From Gordonia hongkongensis (GTDB taxonomy: Bacteria; Actinomycetota; Actinomycetes; Mycobacteriales; Mycobacteriaceae): 64,000 bases of DNA. The notes under the pieces are model-generated. The model searched no databases and was not told where the DNA came from. It saw nothing but the letters and a program-made list of their open reading frames with translations. The position numbers were made by a program, and so were the translations under genes. The stretch lies in the NCBI RefSeq assembly GCF_023078355.1, contig NZ_CP095552.1, positions 4,340,001-4,404,000 of the forward strand. The letters are read 5' to 3'. Below, piece by piece: positions 19,490 to 27,383 of this stretch (position 1 is the stretch's first letter; the number at the start of each line of letters is the position of its first letter).

Positions 19490-20619
19490 ATCCGCCGACC
19501 TCCATCAAGACCGACATCACGTCCGGAACCACGACGAAGGGCCGGATCGCACCGCACCCCGGCGGTTATCGGATCGCCGTCGAACCGCTGTCGATGGTGG
19601 TGCGACCACGGATGCTCACCGTCGCGGTCGTGTCCACGGCCGTCACGGTCGTCCTGTTCCTCACGAGCGTCGGTGTCAGCGACTTCCCGCTGACCCCCGT
19701 CGACGTCGCCCGCATCCTGCTCGGCGGCGGCACCCGCGTCGAGAACGTGGTGGTCTTCGACGTCGCGCTGCCCCGTGCGCTGGTCGCCCTGCTCGTGGGA
19801 TTCGGTCTGGGCCTTGCGGGTTCGATGACCCAGCTGATCGCCCAGAATCCCCTGGCCACACCGGACATGCTCGGCATCACCGCCGGCGCGAGCGTGGCGG
19901 CGGTGACCGCCATCGCGTTCTCGACCACCAGCTGGGGTGCCTGGCTGGGCGATCTCGGCGTCCCGGCGGCGGCGATGATCGGCGGGTTGCTCACCGCGGT
20001 CGCGATGTACGTCCTCGCCTGGCCGGGTCGCAAGGCCAACAGCGGCATCAACCCGTTCCGGCTCGTGCTGATCGGCGTCGGGATGACGTGGTTGCTGCAG
20101 GCGCTCACCCAGTTCCTCCTCTCGCGCGCCGACATCCGGGATGTGGCTCGTGCGCAGGTGTGGATCGTCGGGTCGGTGTCCAACGTCGGCTGGTCCAACG
20201 TGTGGCCGGTCGCCGCCGGTGTCGTCGCGAGCATCATCGTGGTGGTCGTCCTGGCCCGCCAGATCGGAATGCTCAGCCTCGGACCCGATCTCGCCCGCGG
20301 ACTCGGAGTCCGGACCGGCGCGGTGTCGACGACGCTGCTCCTGACCGCGGTCCTGGTGAGCGCGCTGAGCGTGTCCGCGGCCGGGCCCATCGCCTTCGTC
20401 GCGCTGCTGGCCCCACAGATCGCGCTGCGGCTGGCCGGTACCGCCGTGCCCACGCCGCTCGTGTCCGGTGTCATCGGTGCGTCGTTGGTACTGGGCGGCG
20501 ACCTGCTGGTGCGTACGGTTCTGCCGGGCGGCCTCCCGGTCGGCATCGTCACCGCGGCGATCGGCGGCCCGTTCCTGATCTACCTGATGATCGTCATGTC
20601 CCGAAAGGCGAGCGTATGA
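19486..20619 (+). CDS. Siderophore ABC transporter permease (FecCD family), second subunit
   Basis: Partner permease of 377 residues. The cytosolic N-terminus (about 45 residues) is longer than in the first subunit, then come the FecCD motifs: DVALPRALVALLVGFGLGLAG, NPLATPDMLGITAGAS and AAGPIAFVALLAPQIALRLAG. Start GTG 19486 overlaps the upstream stop by four bases; its own stop overlaps the ATPase start as ATGA. Heteromeric permeases like this pair with one binding protein and one ATPase. Confidence 0.93.
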   Translation: MNPPTSIKTDITSGTTTKGRIAPHPGGYRIAVEPLSMVVRPRMLTVAVVSTAVTVVLFLTSVGVSDFPLTPVDVARILLGGGTRVENVVVFDVALPRALVALLVGFGLGLAGSMTQLIAQNPLATPDMLGITAGASVAAVTAIAFSTTSWGAWLGDLGVPAAAMIGGLLTAVAMYVLAWPGRKANSGINPFRLVLIGVGMTWLLQALTQFLLSRADIRDVARAQVWIVGSVSNVGWSNVWPVAAGVVASIIVVVVLARQIGMLSLGPDLARGLGVRTGAVSTTLLLTAVLVSALSVSAAGPIAFVALLAPQIALRLAGTAVPTPLVSGVIGASLVLGGDLLVRTVLPGGLPVGIVTAAIGGPFLIYLMIVMSRKASV

Positions 20620-21455
20620 CCGCGTCATCCCTCGAAACCCCCGCCACCACCGCCCGATTGCGGGGCGTCGGACTGACCGTCGGCTACGACGAGCGGATCG
20701 TCATCGACTGCCTCGACATCGACATCCCCGACGGTCAGGTCACGACGATCATCGGTTCCAACGGATGCGGCAAGTCGACACTGTTGCGTTGTCTCGCACG
20801 GCTGTTGCCACCCCGGGCCGGTGCGGTCTACCTCGACGGCGACGACATCTCCTCGGTCCGGCCCAAACAGGTCGCCCGCACCCTGGCGATCCTGCCGCAG
20901 AATCCCATCGCGCCCGAAGGGCTCACCGTCGCCGATCTGGTGGGGCGGGGACGTCATCCGCACCAGCGCTGGTTCGCGCAGGCCAGCGCGGCCGACGAGG
21001 CGGCAGTGGCGCTGGCGATGGAGATGACCGACACCCTCGACCTCGCCGACCGCACCCTCGACGCCCTGTCCGGCGGTCAGCGGCAACGGGTCTGGATCGC
21101 GCTGACGCTCGCACAGGACACCGACCTCATCCTGCTCGACGAGCCCACCACCTACCTCGACCTCGCGCACTCCATCGACGTCCTCGACCTGGTCCGCCGG
21201 CTCCGCGACGAGCACGGCAAGACCGTCGTCATGGTGCTGCACGACCTCAATCTGGCTGCGCGCTACAGCGATTCGCTGTTCGTCATGCGCAACGGAGCCA
21301 TCGTCACCACCGGCTCGCCCACCGAGGTCATCGACGCCGAGACCCTCGACGCGGCGTTCGGCCTCCGGGCGCACGTCATGACCGATCCGATCACCGGTGG
21401 CCCGCTCATCGTGCCGCTGGACTCCCGGACCCGCGCTACCCCCACCGCGCTCTGA
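20616..21455 (+). CDS. Siderophore ABC transporter ATP-binding protein
   Basis: ATPase that powers ferric-siderophore import, 279 residues. Walker A IGSNGCGKST, signature LSGGQRQRVWIALTLAQDTD, Walker B LILLDEPTTYLDLAHS and the H-loop VMVLHDLNLAARYSD are all present. ATG 20616 overlaps the second permease. A long reading frame antisense to this gene (part of 20625-23090) comes from repeat read-through, not a second real gene. Confidence 0.95.
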   Translation: MTASSLETPATTARLRGVGLTVGYDERIVIDCLDIDIPDGQVTTIIGSNGCGKSTLLRCLARLLPPRAGAVYLDGDDISSVRPKQVARTLAILPQNPIAPEGLTVADLVGRGRHPHQRWFAQASAADEAAVALAMEMTDTLDLADRTLDALSGGQRQRVWIALTLAQDTDLILLDEPTTYLDLAHSIDVLDLVRRLRDEHGKTVVMVLHDLNLAARYSDSLFVMRNGAIVTTGSPTEVIDAETLDAAFGLRAHVMTDPITGGPLIVPLDSRTRATPTAL

Positions 21456-23090
21456 TCCGAAGCGCGGCCCCTGCTCCCTGCTCCCTGCTCCCTGCTCCCT
21501 GCTCCCCGCTCCCCGCTCCCCGCTCCCCGCTCCCTGCTCCCCGCTCCCCGCTCCCTGCTCCCTGCTCCCTGAGGTGCGAGCGAAGCGAGCCACGAAGGGC
21601 TTCGCAACGTGTCTCACCAGGCCCTTCGTGGCTCGTCGACCTCGACGCGCTCCTTCGTCGCGTGCTCGGCCCGGCGGCTTACGCTCCTCGCACCTCAGGG
21701 ACCAGTGGGTGTGTGGCTCTTCCGGATTAGGGAGCATGGGCGGCAGCTCGCAAGCTCGCTCCTCAGGGAGCGGGGGAGGCTCTTCTCGTCCAGCCGGTTT
21801 CGCGAGCATCCGCTCGCGAAGAGAGTCGTAGACCGGCGGCGACCCGGACAGATGGGCGACGAGCACCGCGGCGGCCGTCGCGGCCAGCATGGGGAGGGCG
21901 ACCGTGGTCGTCGCGGTCATCTCCATCACGACGACCATCCCGGTGAGCGGGGCCCGGACGACCGCGCCGAACAGCGCCGCCATCCCGGCGAGGATCATCG
22001 CGCCCCGGAATCCCGACGCACCTGAATCCGGTTGTTGCACAATGATGTCGGCGACCTCGGCGAAGGCGGCACCCCACAGGGCGCCGAGCGCGAGCAGCGG
22101 TGCGAACAGGCCACCCGGCGTGCCCGCGGCATAGGAGAGCGGACCCGCGACGAACCGGACGAGGAAGAGCGCGACGAGTGCGGGGAGTACGACACCGCCG
22201 TCGACGACCGCCTGGGTGAGGCCGTCCCCGCCGCCCGCGGTGCGAGCGTCGAGGGCGAGAAGCGCACCGATCGCCGCGCCGATGAGGGCGGCACGACCGA
22301 TCGGCGGCACCCGCGAGAATCGACCGACCCAGCCGAGGGTGCCGAGAACCATTCGGCTGTAGGCGATCCCGATGAGTCCGGAGACGAGACCGAAGACCAC
22401 GAAGACGGGCAGCACCGTCACCGACGGCACGTCGAGCGAGGGCACGTCGAACTCCGGGCGGTCTCCCAGGATGACCCGTCCGGCGGCGACGGCGGCCACC
22501 ACCGCGAACACCGTCGGCACCACGAGACGCAACCGGACCGAGCGGCCGACCTCCTCGAGTGCGAAGAGCGCGCCGCCGATCGGAGCCGTGAACGCCACCG
22601 CGAGTCCGGCGCCGCTGAGTGACGTCTGCATCACCCGGACGTCGGCGTCGTCGAGACCGCCGCGCCGGCCGGTCTCCGCACCGACGACCGAACCCATGTG
22701 CACCGTCGGGCCTTCGCGGCCCAGCACGAGTCCGGAACCGATCGCGGCGAGAGCGCCGACGAACTTGGCCGGGATGAGGCGCAGGGGCGCCGGAGACGCC
22801 TCCCCGCGCTCGACGGCCTCCACGTGTTGGATACCGCTTCCCGCCGCGGTCGGCACCAGCCGGACGGCGAGCGCGCCGAGCGCCGCACCGGTAGCGGTGA
22901 CCGCGATCGGGACGAGCCACCCGGGGACACCGAGTCCCGCCGACCAGTCGAGCATCTCGACCCGCCAGCGGTCCAGGTGGTTCAGGCACCAGCGGAAGGC
23001 TCCACCGAGTACGCCGGTCACCAGACCGGCGATGACCGCCAGCAGACACAACCGCACCAGGCCGCGGTCGGCACGCTGTGGCGAGATCAC
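20625..23090 (-). CDS. CLC chloride channel/transporter with repeat-derived read-through tail
   Basis: Voltage-gated-chloride-channel family membrane protein. Residues 1-about 430 form a complete CLC: GSGIQHVEAVERGEA, the GREGPTVHMGS motif with the gating glutamate, GGLFAPLLALGALWG, and many hydrophobic helices. After ERMLAKPAG (near 21790) the frame enters dispersed repeats and the heptamer array with no stop. It then runs antisense through nearly the whole ABC ATPase gene to 20625, giving 821 residues. The natural gene probably ended near 21790; the extension looks like a by-product of repeat insertion. Start GTG 23090, 27 bp after the Lrp gene. Confidence 0.8.
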   Translation of the reverse strand: MISPQRADRGLVRLCLLAVIAGLVTGVLGGAFRWCLNHLDRWRVEMLDWSAGLGVPGWLVPIAVTATGAALGALAVRLVPTAAGSGIQHVEAVERGEASPAPLRLIPAKFVGALAAIGSGLVLGREGPTVHMGSVVGAETGRRGGLDDADVRVMQTSLSGAGLAVAFTAPIGGALFALEEVGRSVRLRLVVPTVFAVVAAVAAGRVILGDRPEFDVPSLDVPSVTVLPVFVVFGLVSGLIGIAYSRMVLGTLGWVGRFSRVPPIGRAALIGAAIGALLALDARTAGGGDGLTQAVVDGGVVLPALVALFLVRFVAGPLSYAAGTPGGLFAPLLALGALWGAAFAEVADIIVQQPDSGASGFRGAMILAGMAALFGAVVRAPLTGMVVVMEMTATTTVALPMLAATAAAVLVAHLSGSPPVYDSLRERMLAKPAGREEPPPLPEERACELPPMLPNPEEPHTHWSLRCEERKPPGRARDEGARRGRRATKGLVRHVAKPFVARFARTSGSREQGAGSGEQGAGSGERGAGSREQGAGSREQGPRFGSERGGGSAGPGVQRHDERATGDRIGHDVRPEAERRVEGLGVDDLGGRAGGDDGSVAHDEQRIAVARSQIEVVQHHDDGLAVLVAEPADQVEDVDGVREVEVGGGLVEQDEVGVLCERQRDPDPLPLTAGQGVEGAVGEVEGVGHLHRQRHCRLVGRAGLREPALVRMTSPPHQIGDGEPFGRDGILRQDRQGAGDLFGPDRGDVVAVEVDRTGPGWQQPCETTQQCRLAASVGTDDRRDLTVGDVDVEAVDDDPLVVADGQSDAPQSGGGGGGFEG
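21471..21570 (+). repeat. 7-bp tandem array (CTGCTCC/CCGCTCC), about 14 copies
   Basis: About 100 bp of uninterrupted heptamers alternating T and C at one position, starting 16 bp after the ABC ATPase stop and running into the GCTCCCTGAGGTGCGAG element. On the minus strand it is read in frame as a Gly/Ser/Glu/Gln-rich run. Confidence 0.9.
21564..21701 (+). repeat. Composite dispersed repeat with nested inverted repeats
   Basis: The outer pair is TCCCTGAGGTGCGAG-like at 21564-21580 and its reverse complement at 21687-21701. Inside is a 50-bp element (21586-21635) with 15-bp terminal inverted repeats CGAGCCACGAAGGGC / GCCCTTCGTGGCTCG. It is followed by the core of the 82-bp repeat (21636-21680). 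The 50-bp element recurs inverted at 36558-36606. Confidence 0.85.
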
Positions 23091-23116
23091 ACGTGGACGC
23101 TACCCTGCCGCGGGTA

Positions 23117-24154
23117 TCACACCGGCTGAATCAACCGCCCCTGCACCACAAGCGAGGCGTTCTGCTTCAGCCGGCGCATCCGGATGCTGACCGAGTATCC
23201 AGTGACGCCGCCGATTGCGGCGACCCGGGTGCGCAGATACTCGTGGAAATGCGCGGTGTCCCGGCAGATCACCGACACCATGAGGTTCCACTCGCCGCTG
23301 ATCGCCGCCGCGAACGCCACCTCGTCGTGAGCCGCGAGTTCGGTGCCCACCTGATCGAGAGCCGAGGGGGTCACCGTCAACCACAGCGTGGCGCTCAGGT
23401 CGAAGCCGAGCCGGTCGGGGAGGATCTCGACGTCGTAGAAGAGCGCACCCCCGCGCTCGAGCGTGCGCAGCCGGCGGCGCACTCGTCCGACCGTCCATCC
23501 GCAGATCCGAGCCAGTTCGCGGTGCGCTCGCCGACCGTCCTGGGTCAGCGCGTCGATCAGCACGGCATCGTCGGCCGTCAACCGCGCGCCACCCGCCGGG
23601 GCATCCGACGACGGATCGTCCTGCTCGGAGTCCTCCGGCATGTCGTCGACCACGGCAGCCGCAGCGGAAGCGAGGAGGTCGCGGTCCCGATCAGAGAGGT
23701 GGCCACCGAATCCGGTCCACCTCGACGCGGGGTGACCGGGATCGAAGGCGTGCAGGACGAGATCGATGCGGACGTCGGTCACCGAGGCTCGGGCGGGGAA
23801 CGTCTTGGCGATGGCCTCCTCACCGGCCATGCCGAGCGGCGCCCGGATGAGACAGATGATCTCCGCACCACCGGACGCGACATACGCGAAGGCGACATCA
23901 CGTCGGCGGGCGAGCGAGGACGCGAGCGGTTCCAGCCGGTCCGGACGGCACCGCACCCGCGCCACCCACTCCGACTGGCCGCGGACGGACGGCTTGATGA
24001 TCCCGACGACCTTCATCACGCCGGCCCGCCGCATCGCCTGGTAGCGGCGCGCCGCGGTCTGCTCCGAGATCCCGGCCACCTCACCCAGCTGGCGGAACGT
24101 CGCACGCGGCGACACCTGCAGCGCACGGAGGATCGTGCCGTCGATGTCGTCCAT
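23117..24154 (-). CDS. Two-domain Lrp/AsnC family transcriptional regulator
   Basis: The 345-residue product holds two full Lrp/AsnC units in tandem. The first has an HTH with DIDGTILRALQVSPRATFRQL and a ligand-type domain; the second repeats the pattern from about residue 185 (TADDAVLIDALTQDGRRAHR) with its own C-terminal domain. Start ATG 24154 (MDDIDGTIL) fits the family. Divergent from the MFS exporter gene at 24300, whose promoter it probably controls, and followed by clc. A second, similarly duplicated regulator lies at 52359-53360. Confidence 0.9.
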   Translation of the reverse strand: MDDIDGTILRALQVSPRATFRQLGEVAGISEQTAARRYQAMRRAGVMKVVGIIKPSVRGQSEWVARVRCRPDRLEPLASSLARRRDVAFAYVASGGAEIICLIRAPLGMAGEEAIAKTFPARASVTDVRIDLVLHAFDPGHPASRWTGFGGHLSDRDRDLLASAAAAVVDDMPEDSEQDDPSSDAPAGGARLTADDAVLIDALTQDGRRAHRELARICGWTVGRVRRRLRTLERGGALFYDVEILPDRLGFDLSATLWLTVTPSALDQVGTELAAHDEVAFAAAISGEWNLMVSVICRDTAHFHEYLRTRVAAIGGVTGYSVSIRMRRLKQNASLVVQGRLIQPV

Positions 24155-24299
24155 GGTGGAGGAAGTGTATCGCCGCGCGACCCACAGTGCAGTATCGATA
24201 CCGGCACTCGGGATCTGTGCGTGGTTTCGTAGACGCGGACCAGACAATGAACTCCTGCGCCGTTCGGCGACCCTTCATCGACCTGCGAAAGCGAGCGCG

Positions 24300-25865
24300 T
24301 TGACCGCGACCATCTCCCCCGTTCCCACCGGCGTACCGACTCCCCCGGCACGTCGGACGGCCACCGTCGTGATGGCCTGCCTCGGCGTCTTCGTCGCCTA
24401 CCTGCCCATCACGAGCGTCGCCGTCACCCTGCCGGCGATCGGCACCGCTTTTGGCGCCTCGACCGCCCAGTTGTCCTGGGTACAAGACGCGTTCGTCCTG
24501 CCGATGGCCGCATTCATCCTCACCGCCGGAGTGTTCGGCGACGTGCACGGCCGTCGCAAGGTCTATCTGGTGGGCCTCTGCCTCACGGCGTCGGGCGCGT
24601 TGGTGGCGCTGTGTGCGCAATCGATCAGCATGGTGTGGATCGGACAGGCGCTCGCCGGAACGGGCGCGGCCGCCCTCCTGCCCACGACCCTGGCACTGAT
24701 CAGTCACGCGGTCCCCGACTTCCGGGAACGGGGCAAGTTCATCGGCATCTGGGCGTCGGCGCTCATGCTCTCGCTGACCGTCGGGCCGCTGGTCGCGGGT
24801 CCGGTCGCCGAGTCCGCCGGCTGGCGATGGATCTACCTGCTGCCGATCCCGATCGCCCTCATCGCGCTGGCGGTGGCCGCGACGATGCTCCCGGAATCCC
24901 GCGCACCCCATGCCCGTCGCCTCGACTGGTCCGGCCAGATCTCGGCCGCGATCGCCGTCACGGCACTCGTCTTCGGCGTCATCGAGGCCGGCGTCTACGG
25001 CTTCGGCGACCCCCGCGTCGTCGTCGCGCTGCTGGCCGCCGCGGTCGCCGCAGTCGGGTTCGTCGTCATCGAAAAGCGTTCGGCGAGTCCGATGCTCGAC
25101 CTCGACCTCTTCCGGAGCCGCGCCTTCACCGCCACCACCCTGGTCGCGATGATCGCCTTCCTGGCTCTGATCGGGTTCATCTTCGTGCTGAGCATGTATT
25201 TCGCGCTGGTGCAGCAACTCGGCACCGTCGAGGCCGGTTGGCGGCTGGCCCTCATGAACGGCGCCTCGATGCTGGTCGGCGGGCTCGCCGGCAAGATGAT
25301 GCATCGGATTCACGCCCGGTTCCTGATCGGCGGCGGACTCCTGATGGTCGCCGGCGCCCAGTTCGCGCTGCTGACCCTCGACGCCCACACCTCCTTCGCC
25401 GCCATCTCGTGGCGTCTGGTCGTGCTCGGGCTCGGAATGGGACTGGTGATGGCGCCGATGACCGCGACCGCGGTGTCGGCGGTGCCCTACCACCTGTCGG
25501 GGATGGCCGCAGCCGGGAACAACGCCTTCCGTCAGGTCGGCGGCGCGCTCGGCCCGGCCGTGCTCGGCGCCCTCTTGACCGCCGGTGCGGTGAACTCGTT
25601 GCCGCAGAAGCTGATCGATGCCGGTGTCGCCGAGCCGGTACGTGACCGGGTGATCGGCGCGGTCGACACCGAGGGCCTGGCCGCCGCGAGCGGCCTGAAC
25701 CTCGGCGCCGACGCCCCGGCCGTGATGAACGCCGTCGGCGACGCCTTCCTCGACGGAATGCGTCTGTGCCTCACGTTCTCCGGCGTGCTCACCGCGGCCG
25801 CTGCGATCCTCGCACTCGTGATGCTGCGCCCCGGGCGGGCCGTCGAGGAGCAGCCGGCGGGCTGA
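24300..25865 (+). CDS. MFS drug exporter, DHA2 (14-helix) type
   Basis: Proton-driven efflux pump, 521 residues with about 14 hydrophobic segments. Typical motifs: LPAIGTAFGAST near the N-terminus, the GVFGDVHGRRKVYLVG loop between helices 2 and 3, and GTGAAALLPTTLALI. The start is uncertain: TTG 24300 gives a sensible short cytosolic N-terminus, and upstream in-frame codons would add non-family sequence. Divergent from the Lrp regulator. Confidence 0.88.
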   Translation: MTATISPVPTGVPTPPARRTATVVMACLGVFVAYLPITSVAVTLPAIGTAFGASTAQLSWVQDAFVLPMAAFILTAGVFGDVHGRRKVYLVGLCLTASGALVALCAQSISMVWIGQALAGTGAAALLPTTLALISHAVPDFRERGKFIGIWASALMLSLTVGPLVAGPVAESAGWRWIYLLPIPIALIALAVAATMLPESRAPHARRLDWSGQISAAIAVTALVFGVIEAGVYGFGDPRVVVALLAAAVAAVGFVVIEKRSASPMLDLDLFRSRAFTATTLVAMIAFLALIGFIFVLSMYFALVQQLGTVEAGWRLALMNGASMLVGGLAGKMMHRIHARFLIGGGLLMVAGAQFALLTLDAHTSFAAISWRLVVLGLGMGLVMAPMTATAVSAVPYHLSGMAAAGNNAFRQVGGALGPAVLGALLTAGAVNSLPQKLIDAGVAEPVRDRVIGAVDTEGLAAASGLNLGADAPAVMNAVGDAFLDGMRLCLTFSGVLTAAAAILALVMLRPGRAVEEQPAG

Positions 25866-25880
25866 CCGCCGGTCGGTCCG

Positions 25881-26366
25881 TCAGCTCCGGCGGCCCCCGA
25901 CGAGTGAGGTGACGTAGCGCGCCGGGACGTCGAACCACACCTCGCGCACCGGGGCCTGCTGGAGCACCGAGCCGGGCAGCTCGGTCAAGTAGGTCAGACT
26001 CAATGTTCCGCTGAAGTCGGGGTTCACGCGCTCGAGCGCCGGGATCTCGATGACGAGCCCGCCGTCGTCGATGACCGCGCGGACCATCGAACCGCGCGGG
26101 GTCGTCCACTCGTGGTCGATGGCACGACCCGCCCGACCGGGCACGCTCGACATCGTCGCGAGGACGCGTCGAGGCGTCAGGACTACAGCACCGGTGAAGG
26201 GCCGGACGTTGCCCTGCGCCGATCGACCGGGCACTTGCCCGCTGAATCTCAGTGTCACGGGCACGAATTCGACGATGAGGTAGGCGCCGTCGGAGACGAC
26301 CTGCGCACGGAGGTCGTCTGGGAGCTTGCCGATGCCGAGCATCCGGCGCAGGGAGGCCACCGCCAC
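25881..26366 (-). CDS. Conserved hypothetical protein
   Basis: Soluble 161-residue protein; no family recognised. It is mostly beta-like, with segments such as AYLIVEFVPVTLRFSGQ, a GAVVLTPRRVLATM strand pair and LSLTYLTELPGS. It has no signal peptide, membrane helix or obvious catalytic motif. The stop is 15 bp from the convergent MFS stop. It begins downstream of the end of the LLM oxidoreductase gene on the same strand (26 bp) and may be cotranscribed with it. Confidence 0.75.
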   Translation of the reverse strand: MAVASLRRMLGIGKLPDDLRAQVVSDGAYLIVEFVPVTLRFSGQVPGRSAQGNVRPFTGAVVLTPRRVLATMSSVPGRAGRAIDHEWTTPRGSMVRAVIDDGGLVIEIPALERVNPDFSGTLSLTYLTELPGSVLQQAPVREVWFDVPARYVTSLVGGRRS

Positions 26367-26392
26367 ACCCTAGATCTCGGGACGCCGCGTCG

Positions 26393-27295
26393 TCAGGAGA
26401 ACGCCGCCGCCACGTCCGCGGCGCGCCGGAGCTGATCAGGGTCCGAACTCGTCGGGATGAGTTGCACCTCGTCGGTACCGATGTCGGCAAACCGCCGCAG
26501 GACCTCGGCGAGCTCGGCCTCGGTGCCCGCCCACCCGGTGGTGGGTGCGATCGCGTCGACGAACTCCGACGGGATCCAGTTCATGTAGTGATGCAGGTGC
26601 CGGGTCACCTGCGCTCGGGGACCGTCGCCCTCACCGATCGCGAACCAGAACGACGTCGCGAGATGCGGTGCCGCCCGACCGGCATCCGCCCATGCCGACC
26701 GGGCAACATCGAAGAGCTCGTTCTGCTTGTCGGCATCGAGATCAAGGGTGACTCCGGCGATTCCGTCCGCCCAATCAACCGCGCTACGAATCGTCTTCGG
26801 CCCGGTGGTCCCGACATGCAGTACCGGACCGCCCTTCCGGTGCGGCGGCGGACCGACCGGCAGGACCGACTCGGTGAGTTTCTCCCCGGCCCACACCCGT
26901 TTCATCGTCTCGGCCCGGTCGGCGAGTTGACGCATCGTCTGCGTGGACGGGTCCGCGCCGACGGCCCGGTAATCCTCGTGCCGCCCGCCGACCCCGAGTG
27001 CCACGGTGAGGCGTCCTCCCGACAGCATGTCGCCGGTCGCCAACGACTTGGCGAGCATCACCGGGTCGTGCAGCTGCGGCACGACGACCGTCATCACGAG
27101 CGGCACCCGTCGCGTCCACGCCGCCAGCGCGCCGAGGAAGGTCAGGCATTCCGGATTGTCGAACGCGATACGTTCACCCCAGCACAGCGAGCTGAACGGA
27201 CCGTCGTCGATGGTGGTGGCCCACGAATGGAGCATCTCGGCGTCGAGATCCGGCTCCATCACAGGCATGGTCATCCCGATGCGCACGTGCGTCAT
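26393..27295 (-). CDS. LLM-class (probably F420-dependent) oxidoreductase
   Basis: Bacterial luciferase-like TIM barrel, 300 residues. N-terminal pattern MTHVRIGMTMPVMEPDLDAE, then the strand VPLVMTVVVPQLHDPVMLAK, the LSGGRLTVALGVGGRHEDY motif and the GGPVLHVGTTGPKTIRSAV segment near the cofactor site. F420 is the likely cofactor in this lineage, but the residues seen do not exclude FMN. The start ATG 27295 was chosen as the family N-terminus. Confidence 0.88.
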   Translation of the reverse strand: MTHVRIGMTMPVMEPDLDAEMLHSWATTIDDGPFSSLCWGERIAFDNPECLTFLGALAAWTRRVPLVMTVVVPQLHDPVMLAKSLATGDMLSGGRLTVALGVGGRHEDYRAVGADPSTQTMRQLADRAETMKRVWAGEKLTESVLPVGPPPHRKGGPVLHVGTTGPKTIRSAVDWADGIAGVTLDLDADKQNELFDVARSAWADAGRAAPHLATSFWFAIGEGDGPRAQVTRHLHHYMNWIPSEFVDAIAPTTGWAGTEAELAEVLRRFADIGTDEVQLIPTSSDPDQLRRAADVAAAFS

Positions 27296-27331
27296 TCTGA
27301 CACGGACGCACGATGCCCCGGGGGTTATTCG

Positions 27332-27378
27332 CAGATGTCGCGCATCGTCGCGAAAAGCGCAACGATGCGCGACATCTG
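27332..27378. terminator. Strong hairpin downstream of the desaturase operon
   Basis: Perfect 17-bp arms at 27332-27348 and 27362-27378, with a smaller CGC/GCG stem inside the loop. It sits 6 bp after the desaturase stop (minus strand) and 37 bp before the start of the LLM gene, so it probably ends the desaturase transcript. Confidence 0.85.
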
Positions 27379-27383
27379 TTATG

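Noticed and set aside
19312..20628. Minus-strand frame of 438 codons over the siderophore permeases
   Set aside because: Antisense to two FecCD genes; composition His/Asp/Arg-rich with no hydrophobic pattern or motif.
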